DNA of 7,046 nt. Source: JAWPNA01 sp045402695. Lineage in GTDB: Bacteria > Acidobacteriota > Polarisedimenticolia > JACPZX01 > DASXTC01. Location: positions 1 through 7,046 of the forward strand of contig JAWPNA010000060.1 of assembly GCA_045402695.1 (NCBI GenBank), read 5' to 3'. The notes beneath the pieces were generated by a model. That model ran no database searches. It was given only the letters and a program-made list of their open reading frames with translations, and was not told the DNA's origin. The position numbers were made by a program, and so were the translations under genes. Below, in pieces: positions 1-6,893 of the stretch; position 1 is the stretch's first letter; each line of letters opens with the position of its first letter.

Positions 1-270
1 CAGATGCCCGTTGGAGTTCGCCCAGACCTGCGTGTATGGCACTCCCATGAACCAGAACGTGAAGCCCAGCGGAAGTGCCTCCGAGCTGGAGTCGTTGGCT
101 TCCACCACCGCCACCCGCGTCGCACCCGACAGTGGCGTGAAGGTGCCCGCGCTCGAGGAGAAGCCGTAGCTGGTCACCGACCCCGCGTCCGAAGGCGGGG
201 CCGCCTGCACGACGGAGGTGCCCAGCAACAGCAGCACCAACGCGGACAGCACCACGCGGGACTTCAGCAC
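1..270 (-). CDS. Secreted protein, N-terminal fragment (3' end beyond window)
   Basis: The first 90 codons of a minus-strand gene are visible; the rest lies left of the window. Translation from GTG at 270 gives a textbook Sec signal peptide: basic start (MLKSR), hydrophobic core (VVLSALVLLLL) and a probable cleavage site after VQA near residue 23. The mature start contains SYGFSSSAGTFTPLSGAT and then LPLGFTFWFMGVPYTQVWAN followed by SNGHL. From memory, this 'plsGat...lplgFtF...G..yt.v..ssNG' pattern recurs at the N terminus of exported beta-rich proteins of myxobacteria and Bacteroidetes; its function is not established here. I chose GTG-270 because it gives a normal-length signal peptide and has a weak TAGG six bases upstream. 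An in-frame ATG at 324 would add an 18-residue basic extension, but it lies inside the neighbouring mobile element. That this is a secreted protein is fairly sure; its role is unknown. Confidence 0.75.
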   Translation of the reverse strand, partial: MLKSRVVLSALVLLLLGTSVVQAAPPSDAGSVTSYGFSSSAGTFTPLSGATRVAVVEANDSSSEALPLGFTFWFMGVPYTQVWANSNGHL

Positions 271-277
271 CGGAAGC

Positions 278-303
278 CTAGTGTGGCGAGTCAGAAATCT
301 CGT
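278..303 (+). repeat. Left terminal inverted repeat of the MITE-like element
   Basis: Begins CTAGTGTGG and includes GAGTCAGAAAT. It pairs with 381-406, with mismatches only at 287 (C here, T in the reverse complement of the other arm) and 299 (C versus G). The pairing decays after 303. Confidence 0.85.
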
Positions 304-405
304 AATATTCGGCCGCCGTATCATCCCGGATGGCCGCGTCGCTCCTCGCCATCCGGGCGCTCCGGCGCCCTCGGTATGGCACGACATTTCTGACTCACCA
401 CACTA
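279..405. mobile_element. MITE-like palindromic element, TA-flanked, no transposase
   Basis: A 127-bp segment is bounded by TA at 279-280 and TA at 404-405. Its ends are inverted copies of one another: 278-303 and the reverse complement of 381-406 agree at 24 of 26 positions. A second perfect inverted repeat sits in the middle (325-334 with 348-357). There is no room for a transposase. TA at both ends with long terminal inverted repeats is what non-autonomous derivatives of IS630/Tc1-mariner transposons look like, since these insert at TA and duplicate it. The family assignment is inference, as I cannot search for a parent element. An alternative is a REP/BIME-type palindromic repeat. It ends 8 bp from the GTG start of the minus-strand secreted-protein gene. 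Confidence 0.7.
325..357. repeat. Inner perfect hairpin of the MITE-like element
   Basis: CCCGGATGGC (325-334) and GCCATCCGGG (348-357) are exact reverse complements separated by a 13-nt loop. Nested inside the outer inverted repeat, this lets a transcript of either strand fold into a long bipartite hairpin. The in-frame ATG at 324-322 (minus strand) sits at the foot of this stem. Confidence 0.8.
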
Positions 406-406
406 G
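381..406 (-). repeat. Right terminal inverted repeat of the MITE-like element
   Basis: Reads ATTTCTGACTCACCACACTA and one more G at 386-406, with five further partly pairing bases on its left. It is the inverted partner of 278-303. The outermost C-TA-G is symmetric at both ends, so the exact element boundary within CTAG is set here by assuming a TA target duplication. Confidence 0.85.
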
Positions 407-420
407 CCGCGCGCCGGCGA

Positions 421-441
421 GGTCCGGGCGCGATCCGGACC
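421..441. repeat. Short inverted repeat outside the element
   Basis: GGTCCGG (421-427) and CCGGACC (435-441) are perfect 7-bp arms around a 7-nt loop (GCGCGAT). It lies upstream of the minus-strand secreted gene, 15 bp beyond the mobile element. It could be an operator, an old transcript end or chance in GC-rich DNA. No T-tract follows on either strand. Apart from this and the hairpin at 640-659, I see nothing gene-like between 407 and 678. Confidence 0.35.
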
Positions 442-639
442 AACACACGAAGTAGTACAAGCCGCCACCCGTCGAACGCCGAAAACATAGATCGCCCCTC
501 ACGATCTTGAGAGGACCCGCCTTTGGGACACTTCGAGGGAGTCCATCCCTGTACGGAACGTATGAATCTACCGCGATCTGGACGGATCTACTCCCCCTAT
601 TTTCTAGGCTCCTCCGGAGAATCTGTGGGTAGGAGGTGG

Positions 640-659
640 TGCTTCGGAGTGCAGAAGCA
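640..659 (-). terminator. Weak hairpin just downstream of the kinase gene
   Basis: TGCTTC (640-645) and GAAGCA (654-659) can pair around an 8-nt loop, 19 bases after the kinase stop codon. The T-run of an intrinsic terminator is missing, so this is only a possible transcript-end structure. Confidence 0.2.
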
Positions 660-678
660 TCGCTGTTCTGTCTCCGGA

Positions 679-3345
679 CTACTTCCTCATCTTCTCGACC
701 ACCTCGGAGAACCAGCCGTCGACGAGGCGGAGAGAGTCGTCGCGGTTTCCGGATTCGCCGGTTTGCTTGACGATGAAGCGATCACCGTCGGGCATGACGT
801 CCACGAGCTCGTTCGGTCCTTCGAAGAGAAGGCGCGGCGGTTCCGCGGAGAAGGCCGGTGACGTTCTGACGCGGACGCTCATCACCTTCCGGCCGCTCTG
901 GAAGATGATCTCGTCCGGTTTTCTCCAGTAGGGGACGCTGGACCCCTCCGTCGAGATCTGCCAGCGCCCCTCCGTCCCTTCGAATGGGCGGATGTAGATC
1001 TCGTTGCGATCGGATTCGTCGGAGAGGTAAACGACCCATTTCCCGTCCGGGGAAAAACGGCTGTCGCCCTCGTTGTGGTCGGTGACGACGAACGGCTTGA
1101 TCGTCTTGTCCGCCACGGAGGAGGAGACAATGTCATTGCCCGTTTCCGGATCGACTCGGGTCATCAGGATCCACCGGCTGTCGGGGGACCAGGACATCGG
1201 CATCAGGGAGGTGTCGCTCTTCATGAGGATCTGCCCCGGCTCGCTGCCGTCCGCCCGCCGGAGGTAGGGGTTCCAGGGACTGTTCCTCTCCTCCGCGTAG
1301 GCGATGAGTTTTCCGTCGGGCGACCACACGCCGGCGGCGGCGCGAGTCCCCGAGGTCAGGCGCGTGGACGATCCCCGGATGAGGTCGAAGGTCCACAACT
1401 CGTAGTTGATGATGCCGGCGAGGCTGTCGCCGCCACGCGAGAGGACCGGGTATCCGATCTCGCGCCCCAATGGCGCTGGATCGTGGAACGGAAGACTTCG
1501 TCCGGACCGATCGACCAGCGCGAGCGCGCCCCGCGCGCCGACGAGGCTCGAGGCGGGGCGGTAGATCAGCAAGCCATCGTTCGAGTAGGAGTACTCCGCC
1601 GCCCCGGCATCGCCATGGGCAATGCCTTCGATCACCTGCACCGGATCACCGCTTACCTCGAGCGTCTCGAGGTCGAATCGGACGGCGTAGAGGGAGGAGC
1701 CTCGCGCGTAGACCAGATGCCCGGTCGGGAGATAGCGCCCGTCGAACCCCCCTTCGATCAGAATCCTGCGCTCTTTGCCGCCGATCTTCTGGACGGCGAT
1801 CTTCGCCTCGTCCCAGTTGCTGCCAACCCCGATGGTGTAGAGGAATGCCTGCCCCCCGGGGAGAACGTTCGGCCAGCGGTGGGCGACCTCGCCGTTCGAC
1901 CGGTCGGGGGTCGTGAGAACTTCCCGGTTCCCCCCGGAGGCGCTGACGCGCTCCACGCCGCCGTAGAAGAAGGGCACGAAGAGGATGGAGTCGTCCGTGC
2001 ACCAGCTCGCCCCGCGCGGCAGGACGGCCCTGGCGACCGTCACAGGAGCGCCTCCCCCCACGGGCGCCTTCTTCATCTTGCCGTTGGCGAAAAAGCCGAG
2101 CCACTTCGAGTCGGGGGAGAAGAAGAGCTGCTGGGCGTGCTCGGTTCCCATGAGGGGGTGAGCGTCGAACTCTCCGAGGCGCCTCAGGTAAATCTTCGAG
2201 GTGCCCCCCTCGGAGTCCACCCACGCCACGGTCTTGCCGTCGGGAGAGAGCGCCAGGTTTTCGTAACTGTCCGGCTGTTCTTGCCCCGACGCGATGGGAA
2301 TGACGGACCGGATGACGCCATGCCCCTCCTGCCTCGAAGGGTCGCTCTCCCGCCGCAAGGCGACCGCCGCCATGGCGGCGATTGTCATCACGGCCGCGAG
2401 GATCCAGGCGATCGTCTCTCGTGTCGCCCGCCTCAGCGTCGACCGCCTCGCCGTCACTGGCCCGGCGACGCCGGCCTGCGAGCCCGCCTCGCTGATCCAC
2501 CTCAGCTCGCCTGCCACGTCGTGCGCGCTGTGCCACCGGTCCTCGGGCTCCTTCTCCAGGCACCGTCTCACCACGTGGTCGAGAGCCGGCGGCGCTACGG
2601 GAACAACTGCAGAGATCGGCGCCGGCTGCGACGACACGATCGCCGCGATGAGGCTCGTTTTGCTCTTCCCCTCGAAGGCCCTCCGCCCCGTCATCATCTC
2701 GTAGAGCACCGCCCCCAGCGCGAAGATGTCCGTCCGCGCGTCCGCCTCCTGCCCCTCGAGCTGCTCCGGCGCCATGTACTGGAACGTCCCGAGGATGACC
2801 CCCTCCTGCGTCAGGGGCCTCACCTGCGTCGGGTGGCTCGTCATCCCCTGCACCGGCGACTGAGCCTCGGCGGCCGTTCGCGCGAGACCGAAATCCAGGA
2901 GCTTGGCTCCGGACTTCGTCAGCATCACGTTGCCGGGCTTGAGGTCGCGGTGGACGATCCCCTGCTTGTGGGCGTGATCCAGGGCGTCGGCGATCTGGGC
3001 GCCGAACCGGAGGACCTGCCCGGGAGGCAGCGCCCCCTTCGAGAGGCGGTCGGCAAGCGACTCGCCCTCGATCAATTCCATGACGAGGAAGAGAAGGCCG
3101 TCCTGGTGGCCAACGTCATATAGGGTGCAGATGTTTGGATGGTTCAGCGATGAGATGCTCTTCGCCTCACGCTCGAAGCGGGCGCGGAGCAGATCGTTGC
3201 CCGCGAGCCCTTCGGGAAGCACCTTGACGGCGACGTCACGGTCGAGGCGCGTGTCCTTCGCGCGGTACACCTCTCCCATGCCGCCGGCGCCGAGGGGGGA
3301 GGCGATCTCGTAGGGTCCGAGGCGAGTGCCGGGGGTGAGAGGCAT
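679..3345 (-). CDS. Transmembrane Ser/Thr protein kinase with PD40 beta-propeller sensor
   Basis: An 888-aa PknB-type (Hanks-type) receptor kinase that should transfer phosphate from ATP to Ser/Thr of cytoplasmic substrates. The kinase domain spans about residues 11-275: glycine loop GAGGMGEVY (19-27), ATP lysine K41 (AVKVL), helix-C E60, catalytic HRDLKPGN (132-139, D134), DFG (151-153), MAPE (191-194), D206 and R270. All key residues are intact and it is an RD kinase. The DFG-to-APE stretch is about 40 residues, longer than in many kinases. A basic stretch (RRSTLRRATRE) precedes one hydrophobic membrane segment at about 311-330. Residues 345-888 carry PD40/WD40-like blades with the SPDG/SPDS signature at 367, 410, 675, 720 and 765, expected outside the membrane. 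A stop 18 nt upstream makes ATG-3345 the earliest start; no clear Shine-Dalgarno precedes it. The start MPLTPGTRLGPYEI fits this family, common in Acidobacteriota. Divergent from the kelch/MBG gene. Substrate and ligand are unknown. Confidence 0.95.
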   Translation of the reverse strand: MPLTPGTRLGPYEIASPLGAGGMGEVYRAKDTRLDRDVAVKVLPEGLAGNDLLRARFEREAKSISSLNHPNICTLYDVGHQDGLLFLVMELIEGESLADRLSKGALPPGQVLRFGAQIADALDHAHKQGIVHRDLKPGNVMLTKSGAKLLDFGLARTAAEAQSPVQGMTSHPTQVRPLTQEGVILGTFQYMAPEQLEGQEADARTDIFALGAVLYEMMTGRRAFEGKSKTSLIAAIVSSQPAPISAVVPVAPPALDHVVRRCLEKEPEDRWHSAHDVAGELRWISEAGSQAGVAGPVTARRSTLRRATRETIAWILAAVMTIAAMAAVALRRESDPSRQEGHGVIRSVIPIASGQEQPDSYENLALSPDGKTVAWVDSEGGTSKIYLRRLGEFDAHPLMGTEHAQQLFFSPDSKWLGFFANGKMKKAPVGGGAPVTVARAVLPRGASWCTDDSILFVPFFYGGVERVSASGGNREVLTTPDRSNGEVAHRWPNVLPGGQAFLYTIGVGSNWDEAKIAVQKIGGKERRILIEGGFDGRYLPTGHLVYARGSSLYAVRFDLETLEVSGDPVQVIEGIAHGDAGAAEYSYSNDGLLIYRPASSLVGARGALALVDRSGRSLPFHDPAPLGREIGYPVLSRGGDSLAGIINYELWTFDLIRGSSTRLTSGTRAAAGVWSPDGKLIAYAEERNSPWNPYLRRADGSEPGQILMKSDTSLMPMSWSPDSRWILMTRVDPETGNDIVSSSVADKTIKPFVVTDHNEGDSRFSPDGKWVVYLSDESDRNEIYIRPFEGTEGRWQISTEGSSVPYWRKPDEIIFQSGRKVMSVRVRTSPAFSAEPPRLLFEGPNELVDVMPDGDRFIVKQTGESGNRDDSLRLVDGWFSEVVEKMRK

Positions 3346-3569
3346 CGGGGGCGGAGCGTATCAGAAAGCCGCGCGAGCGACCAAGCGCGCCCTGGGGCGC
3401 CGAGCCTCCTTTCAGCGCGCGACGACGAACTCGATGAAGGCGAGCCATCGACCGTCGCGGGAGAGCCTGGAGTATCGGCTCGCGAGCATCCCGCGCAACG
3501 GGGTGAGGGACATTGTTGACCGAACGCAGGGGATTCGACCGCGCTCCTACCACGTAAGTGATTGGCCGT

Positions 3570-3577
3570 ACTATAGT
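3570..3577. promoter_or_regulatory. Candidate bidirectional -10 element (ACTATAGT)
   Basis: The 8-bp palindrome contains TATAGT on the plus strand (3572-3577) and on the minus strand (3575-3570), in an otherwise GC-rich background. TATAGT matches 5 of 6 bases of the sigma-70 -10 consensus. The expected -35 positions do not match well on either strand, so the call is weak. Confidence 0.3.
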
Positions 3578-3723
3578 TGCCGAGTCGATCGCAAGAACGG
3601 AACCCATCTACCCGCCTGAAGACCACACGCCGAATCCCCGATCGAGCTTGCATTCTTTCATCCAAGACGAAGATTCCGCCTCTCATGGTCCGTGTGAATT
3701 GACACCCCCGTTGATTACCGCCG

Positions 3724-3737
3724 CATCCCCGGGGATG
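3724..3737. promoter_or_regulatory. 14-bp perfect palindrome, possible operator
   Basis: CATCCCCGGGGATG is a perfect palindrome 36 bp before the kelch-gene start and 19 bp after a TTGACA hexamer. If that hexamer were a -35 box, the palindrome would cover the -10/start region, the usual place for a repressor site. A 13-base part of it recurs inside the coding region at 4196-4208, which argues against specificity. Confidence 0.25.
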
Positions 3738-3757
3738 ACCCCTTGCCGTCATGTCCT

Positions 3758-3763
3758 AAGGAG
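3758..3763 (+). promoter_or_regulatory. Shine-Dalgarno site that fixes the kelch-gene start
   Basis: AAGGAG lies nine bases before ATG at 3773. This near-consensus site decides against the in-frame TTG at 3743, which would place the Shine-Dalgarno site inside the coding sequence. Confidence 0.9.
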
Positions 3764-3772
3764 CGAAAAATA

Positions 3773-6760
3773 ATGAGCACGGCCTCCCGCACATCACCGG
3801 GTCAGTCGCCAGGGTTGCTCCTTGGCTTGATCATCGTTTCCATCGTCGGCGCCTGGCCGACCCTGAGAGCCTCCCTGCCTGGTCTTCCGGGCGGCATTTG
3901 GGAGACCACGAGCAGCATGGCCGGCCCGAGGACAGGCGCGAGCGCGGTCCGACTGCAGGACGGCAGGATCCTCATCACTGGAGGAGACGGCACCAGCGCC
4001 CTTGACACTTCCGAGATCTACAACACGGATGGCAGTTTCTCGAGTGCGGCGCCCATGTCGGGCGCGCGGAGCCGGCATGCATCCGTTCTGCTTTCCGACG
4101 GGCGTGTTCTCGTCATGGGTGGCGTCGATCAGGATGATATCGCCCTGACTTCCGCGGAGATCTACGACCCGGCCGCGGATGCATGGTTCGAGGTTTCCCC
4201 GGGGATGATCGAGCCGAGATTCAATCACACCGCGACGCTTCTTGACGACGGCCGTGTGCTTGTGGCGGGCGGCGAAAACGAAGGCGGCGTCAGCAGCACG
4301 CTGGAGATCTTCGATCCGAGAAACTACAGCTTCACAGGATCGACCGCGGGCATGTCCTCTCGCAGGACCGTCCATGTTGCGGCCCGCTTGAAGGACGGAC
4401 GCGTCCTCATCGCGGGCGGCAGCGACGGCAATAGCGTGGTCGGGTCGGCCGATCTTTACGATGCGGTGGACGATGCGGTCCAACCGGCACCCAGCCTGAT
4501 GACGCCGCGCGCCGGCCACTCCGCGACACGGCTCCTCGACAACAGAATTCTGATCGTTGGTGGAAGCAACGGACAGGCCGATCTTGCCACCGCCGAGATC
4601 TACGATGCCGATGCCACCATGGTCGAGCTCTCCAACAGCAACTTGGCGACGGCACGCAGGTTCCACCTGGCGTTTCTGCTTCCGGCAAACAACACCGTAC
4701 TGATCGTCGGTGGAGTCGCCGGCAGCACCGACCTGGCCTCCACCGAGACGTATGCCCCATGGAGTGACTTCTTTACTGCGACGGGATCCCTTTTGGTCCC
4801 GCGCAACGGAGCGGCCGGCGCGCCGGCGGCTCGAGCTGGCCTCCTGCTGGTGGCGGGCGGCAGCGGGCAGCAGAGCGCGGAACTGTATGGGTACGCAAGC
4901 CTCGAGACCGACGATGACGACTACGCCCCCGGCGACACTGTGTTGATCGCCGGCTCGGGATGGGAGCCTGGCGAGACGGTGACGCTGCTCCTTCACGAGG
5001 AACCCACGACCCATCATGACGAAATCTATTACGCCACGGCCGATGGATCGGGGGACTTCGTCAATGACCAGTACGCGCCGGCGGAGCACGATCTCGGTGT
5101 GCGCTACTACCTCCTGGCAATCGGAAGCCGCTTTGAAGCGCAGATCACGTTCACCGATGCGGCCCAGCCGACGGCCACCACCCTGGCCTCAACGAATCCG
5201 AGTCCGTCCGCGTACGGCGTGATAGGAACGCTCACGGCGACCGTGACCCGGGTCGGCGGTGGATCGACCCCACGTTGCGGCACCGTCACCTTCAAGAACA
5301 ATGGTGTCGATTTCGCCACGGTGGCGTTGACGTCATCCAATGTCGCCACCACCTCGACCGCTCCGCTGTCCTTCGGCACCAACAACGTGGTGGCCGATTT
5401 CGTTCCCGACCCCACGGCATGCAACTACTCAGTGAGCACTTCCAACACGCTGCCCCAGAACCTGACACAGGGAACTCTGACGGTCACAGCGGACGACGCC
5501 GCGCGCGCCTATGGCAGCGCGAATCCCTCGTTCACTGGATCGATCGTTGGGCTCAACCCAGCCGACAACATCACCGCGACCTATGCCAGCGCGGCCACAC
5601 CGGCCAGTGCCGTGGGCACCCACGCCATCGTGCCGACACTGGCTGACCCGGACTCGAAGCTCGGCAACTACTCGCTTACGGTCACCGATGGGACGCTCAC
5701 CGTCTTACAGGCGGCTCTGACAGTGACCGGTGACGATGCCGCAAGGAGCTATGGCGATGCGAATCCCTCGTTCACCGGCTCGGTCGCCGGCGTCGTGAAC
5801 GGCGACAACATCACCGCGAGCTATGCCAGCGCGGCCACACCGGCCAGCGCCGTGGGCACCGACGCCATCGTGCCGACGCTGGCTGACCCGGACACGAAGC
5901 TCGGCAACTACTCGCTCACGGTCACCGATGGGACACTCACCGTGGGACCCGCCGCTCTGACAGTGACCGGTGACGATGCCGCAAGAAACTACGGGGATGC
6001 GAATCCCTCGTTCGCCGGCTCGATCTCCGGTGTCGTGAACGGCGACAACATCACCGCGACCTATGCCAGTGCCGCGACATCGGCAAGCGCCGTGGGCACC
6101 CACGCCATCGTGCCGGCCCTGGCTGACCCGGACACGAAGCTGGGGAACTACTCGCTCACGCTCACCGATGGGACACTCACCGTCGCCGTGGCCGGTTTGA
6201 CGGTCAGCGCCAATAACGCTTCACGTGGTTTCGGAGCCGCAAACCCCTTGTTCACCGGCTCGGTCACCGGTGTGGTCAATGGCGACAACATTACGGCGAC
6301 CTACGCCAGCGCGGCCACACCGGCCAGCGCCGTGGGAACCTACGCCATTGTACCGACACTGCTGGATCCAGGTAACAAGCTGGGCAACTATTCGATCACG
6401 GCAAACAACGGAACGCTGACGATTACCCAGCAGGTCCTTCAAATCATCACACCTCTGCCGGGAGAATTGCTGTCCTGTTCCGCGGGCTCGACCCCTCCCA
6501 CGATCACATGGGTTGCCGGCCAGTACGACAGGTACAGGGTGTATGTCGCGCCGAACGCTCGGTTCAAGAACAAACTCTCGAGCGGCGACAGGTTGCTGAG
6601 GACGCCGTCCTGGACCATGGGGGCAAAAAAGTGGAGGAACGCTTGCGGCCAATCAACCGGCTCGCTGTATCTGGAGGTGTTCGGAATTGACCGCGATGTG
6701 CCGAAGGGAACCCCGGGGCGAAAACTGACCGGCCCCACGACAGTCGTCGCGACACAGTAG
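3773..6760 (+). CDS. Exported kelch-propeller / Ig-like / MBG-repeat surface protein
   Basis: A 995-aa modular protein, probably extracellular. An N-terminal hydrophobic segment (LLLGLIIVSIVGAW, 15-28) after a basic start is a likely signal or anchor. Residues ~43-373 hold seven kelch motifs with the DGR(V/I)L(V/I)xGG core near 63, 109, 159, 208, 257, 307 and 357, enough for a closed seven-bladed propeller; blade 7 is degenerate. Residues ~376-462 form a beta domain with DDYAPGDTVLIAGSGWEPGE, seen in other secreted bacterial repeat proteins. Residues ~465-565 look like an Ig-like (Big_3-type) domain. Four 80-aa MBG repeats (YGX type, RxYGxxNPxFxGS) occupy 569-888, and a beta-rich domain ends the protein. 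The only four cysteines pair by domain (502/550 and 902/958), fitting disulfides outside the cytoplasm. No catalytic motif or C-terminal sorting signal is visible. Binding or adhesion is the best guess; kelch folds can also be enzymes such as galactose oxidase. Confidence 0.92.
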   Translation: MSTASRTSPGQSPGLLLGLIIVSIVGAWPTLRASLPGLPGGIWETTSSMAGPRTGASAVRLQDGRILITGGDGTSALDTSEIYNTDGSFSSAAPMSGARSRHASVLLSDGRVLVMGGVDQDDIALTSAEIYDPAADAWFEVSPGMIEPRFNHTATLLDDGRVLVAGGENEGGVSSTLEIFDPRNYSFTGSTAGMSSRRTVHVAARLKDGRVLIAGGSDGNSVVGSADLYDAVDDAVQPAPSLMTPRAGHSATRLLDNRILIVGGSNGQADLATAEIYDADATMVELSNSNLATARRFHLAFLLPANNTVLIVGGVAGSTDLASTETYAPWSDFFTATGSLLVPRNGAAGAPAARAGLLLVAGGSGQQSAELYGYASLETDDDDYAPGDTVLIAGSGWEPGETVTLLLHEEPTTHHDEIYYATADGSGDFVNDQYAPAEHDLGVRYYLLAIGSRFEAQITFTDAAQPTATTLASTNPSPSAYGVIGTLTATVTRVGGGSTPRCGTVTFKNNGVDFATVALTSSNVATTSTAPLSFGTNNVVADFVPDPTACNYSVSTSNTLPQNLTQGTLTVTADDAARAYGSANPSFTGSIVGLNPADNITATYASAATPASAVGTHAIVPTLADPDSKLGNYSLTVTDGTLTVLQAALTVTGDDAARSYGDANPSFTGSVAGVVNGDNITASYASAATPASAVGTDAIVPTLADPDTKLGNYSLTVTDGTLTVGPAALTVTGDDAARNYGDANPSFAGSISGVVNGDNITATYASAATSASAVGTHAIVPALADPDTKLGNYSLTLTDGTLTVAVAGLTVSANNASRGFGAANPLFTGSVTGVVNGDNITATYASAATPASAVGTYAIVPTLLDPGNKLGNYSITANNGTLTITQQVLQIITPLPGELLSCSAGSTPPTITWVAGQYDRYRVYVAPNARFKNKLSSGDRLLRTPSWTMGAKKWRNACGQSTGSLYLEVFGIDRDVPKGTPGRKLTGPTTVVATQ
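5477..6436 (+). repeat. Four tandem 240-bp repeats encoding MBG domains
   Basis: Units are 5477-5716, 5717-5956, 5957-6196 and 6197-6436, exactly 240 bp each with no indels. Each encodes one 80-aa MBG unit with NPxFxGS, GDNITAxYASAAT, AVGTxAIVP, KLGNYS and GTLT in fixed positions (unit 1 has ADNI instead of GDNI). Units 1-3 are very similar in DNA: 5581-5700 and 5821-5940 differ at only 6 of 120 positions. Unit 4 is much more diverged at its start (GF replaces the YG of YGX) but close to unit 2 in the middle. This looks like recent intragenic duplication with later exchange between units. Confidence 0.95.
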
Positions 6761-6805
6761 CCGGGCCAGCAGCAGGAATCGTCATGAGCGGCGCGGTGGC
6801 CCGGC
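6760..6805 (+). terminator. GC-rich hairpin right after the kelch/MBG stop codon
   Basis: GCCGGGCCA (6760-6768) and TGGCCCGGC (6797-6805) are perfect 9-bp arms; the first starts on the last base of the stop codon. The loop is 28 nt and no T-tract follows, so this is not a canonical intrinsic terminator. It may stabilise the 3' end of the mRNA. Confidence 0.35.
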
Positions 6806-6893
6806 AACAGGCCATCCGCGCGGTCCCGCGACGGAGGTCTGATGGATCTCCCACGCCGGTGCTGCCTCTGAGCCGGTTTGCGCCGGGATTCGA

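Larger units (their letters stand above)
3346..3772. promoter_or_regulatory. 427-bp divergent intergenic region
   Basis: This is the only stretch over 300 bp without a supported gene; both divergent transcripts should start here. Visible elements are an ACTATAGT palindrome at 3570-3577, which gives a TATAGT -10-like hexamer on both strands; TTGACA at 3699-3704 on the plus strand; a 14-bp perfect palindrome at 3724-3737; and a strong Shine-Dalgarno site at 3758-3763. No complete -35/-10 pair with consensus spacing is visible on either strand, so promoter positions are not fixed. Small open frames in the region look non-coding. Confidence 0.5.

Noticed and set aside
4..393. A 129-codon plus-strand frame through the secreted-protein gene and the mobile element
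   Set aside because: The minus strand here encodes a clear signal peptide and beta motif. The plus frame is Arg/His-rich and crosses the element palindrome.
523..861. A 112-codon plus-strand frame overlapping the 3' end of the kinase
   Set aside because: Its second half is antisense to the kinase C terminus, and it has neither a convincing start site nor a recognisable product.
1075..3123. A 682-codon open frame on the plus strand, opposite the kinase gene
   Set aside because: It is antisense to a gene with every kinase motif intact. Its translation is Arg/Pro/Gly-rich with no recognisable domain, as expected from codon bias in GC-rich DNA.
3743..3772. Upstream TTG start for the kelch/MBG protein
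   Set aside because: It would put the AAGGAG site inside the gene and add ten residues before an already suitable signal sequence; ATG at 3773 is favoured.
3558..3773. A 71-codon plus-strand frame starting at GTG whose TAA overlaps the kelch ATG as TAATG
   Set aside because: The overlap would suit translational coupling, but there is no ribosome site before the GTG, the product has no recognisable feature, and the kelch gene has its own strong AAGGAG. It could still be an upstream leader frame.
3794..5089. A 431-codon open frame on the minus strand, opposite the kelch region
   Set aside because: Antisense to clear, repeated kelch motifs. The apparent repeats in its translation mirror the kelch repeats, and no domain is seen.
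5477..6436. Possible CRISPR-like array, because of regular repeat spacing
   Set aside because: The units are 240 bp, contiguous, in frame and coding throughout; there are no spacers.
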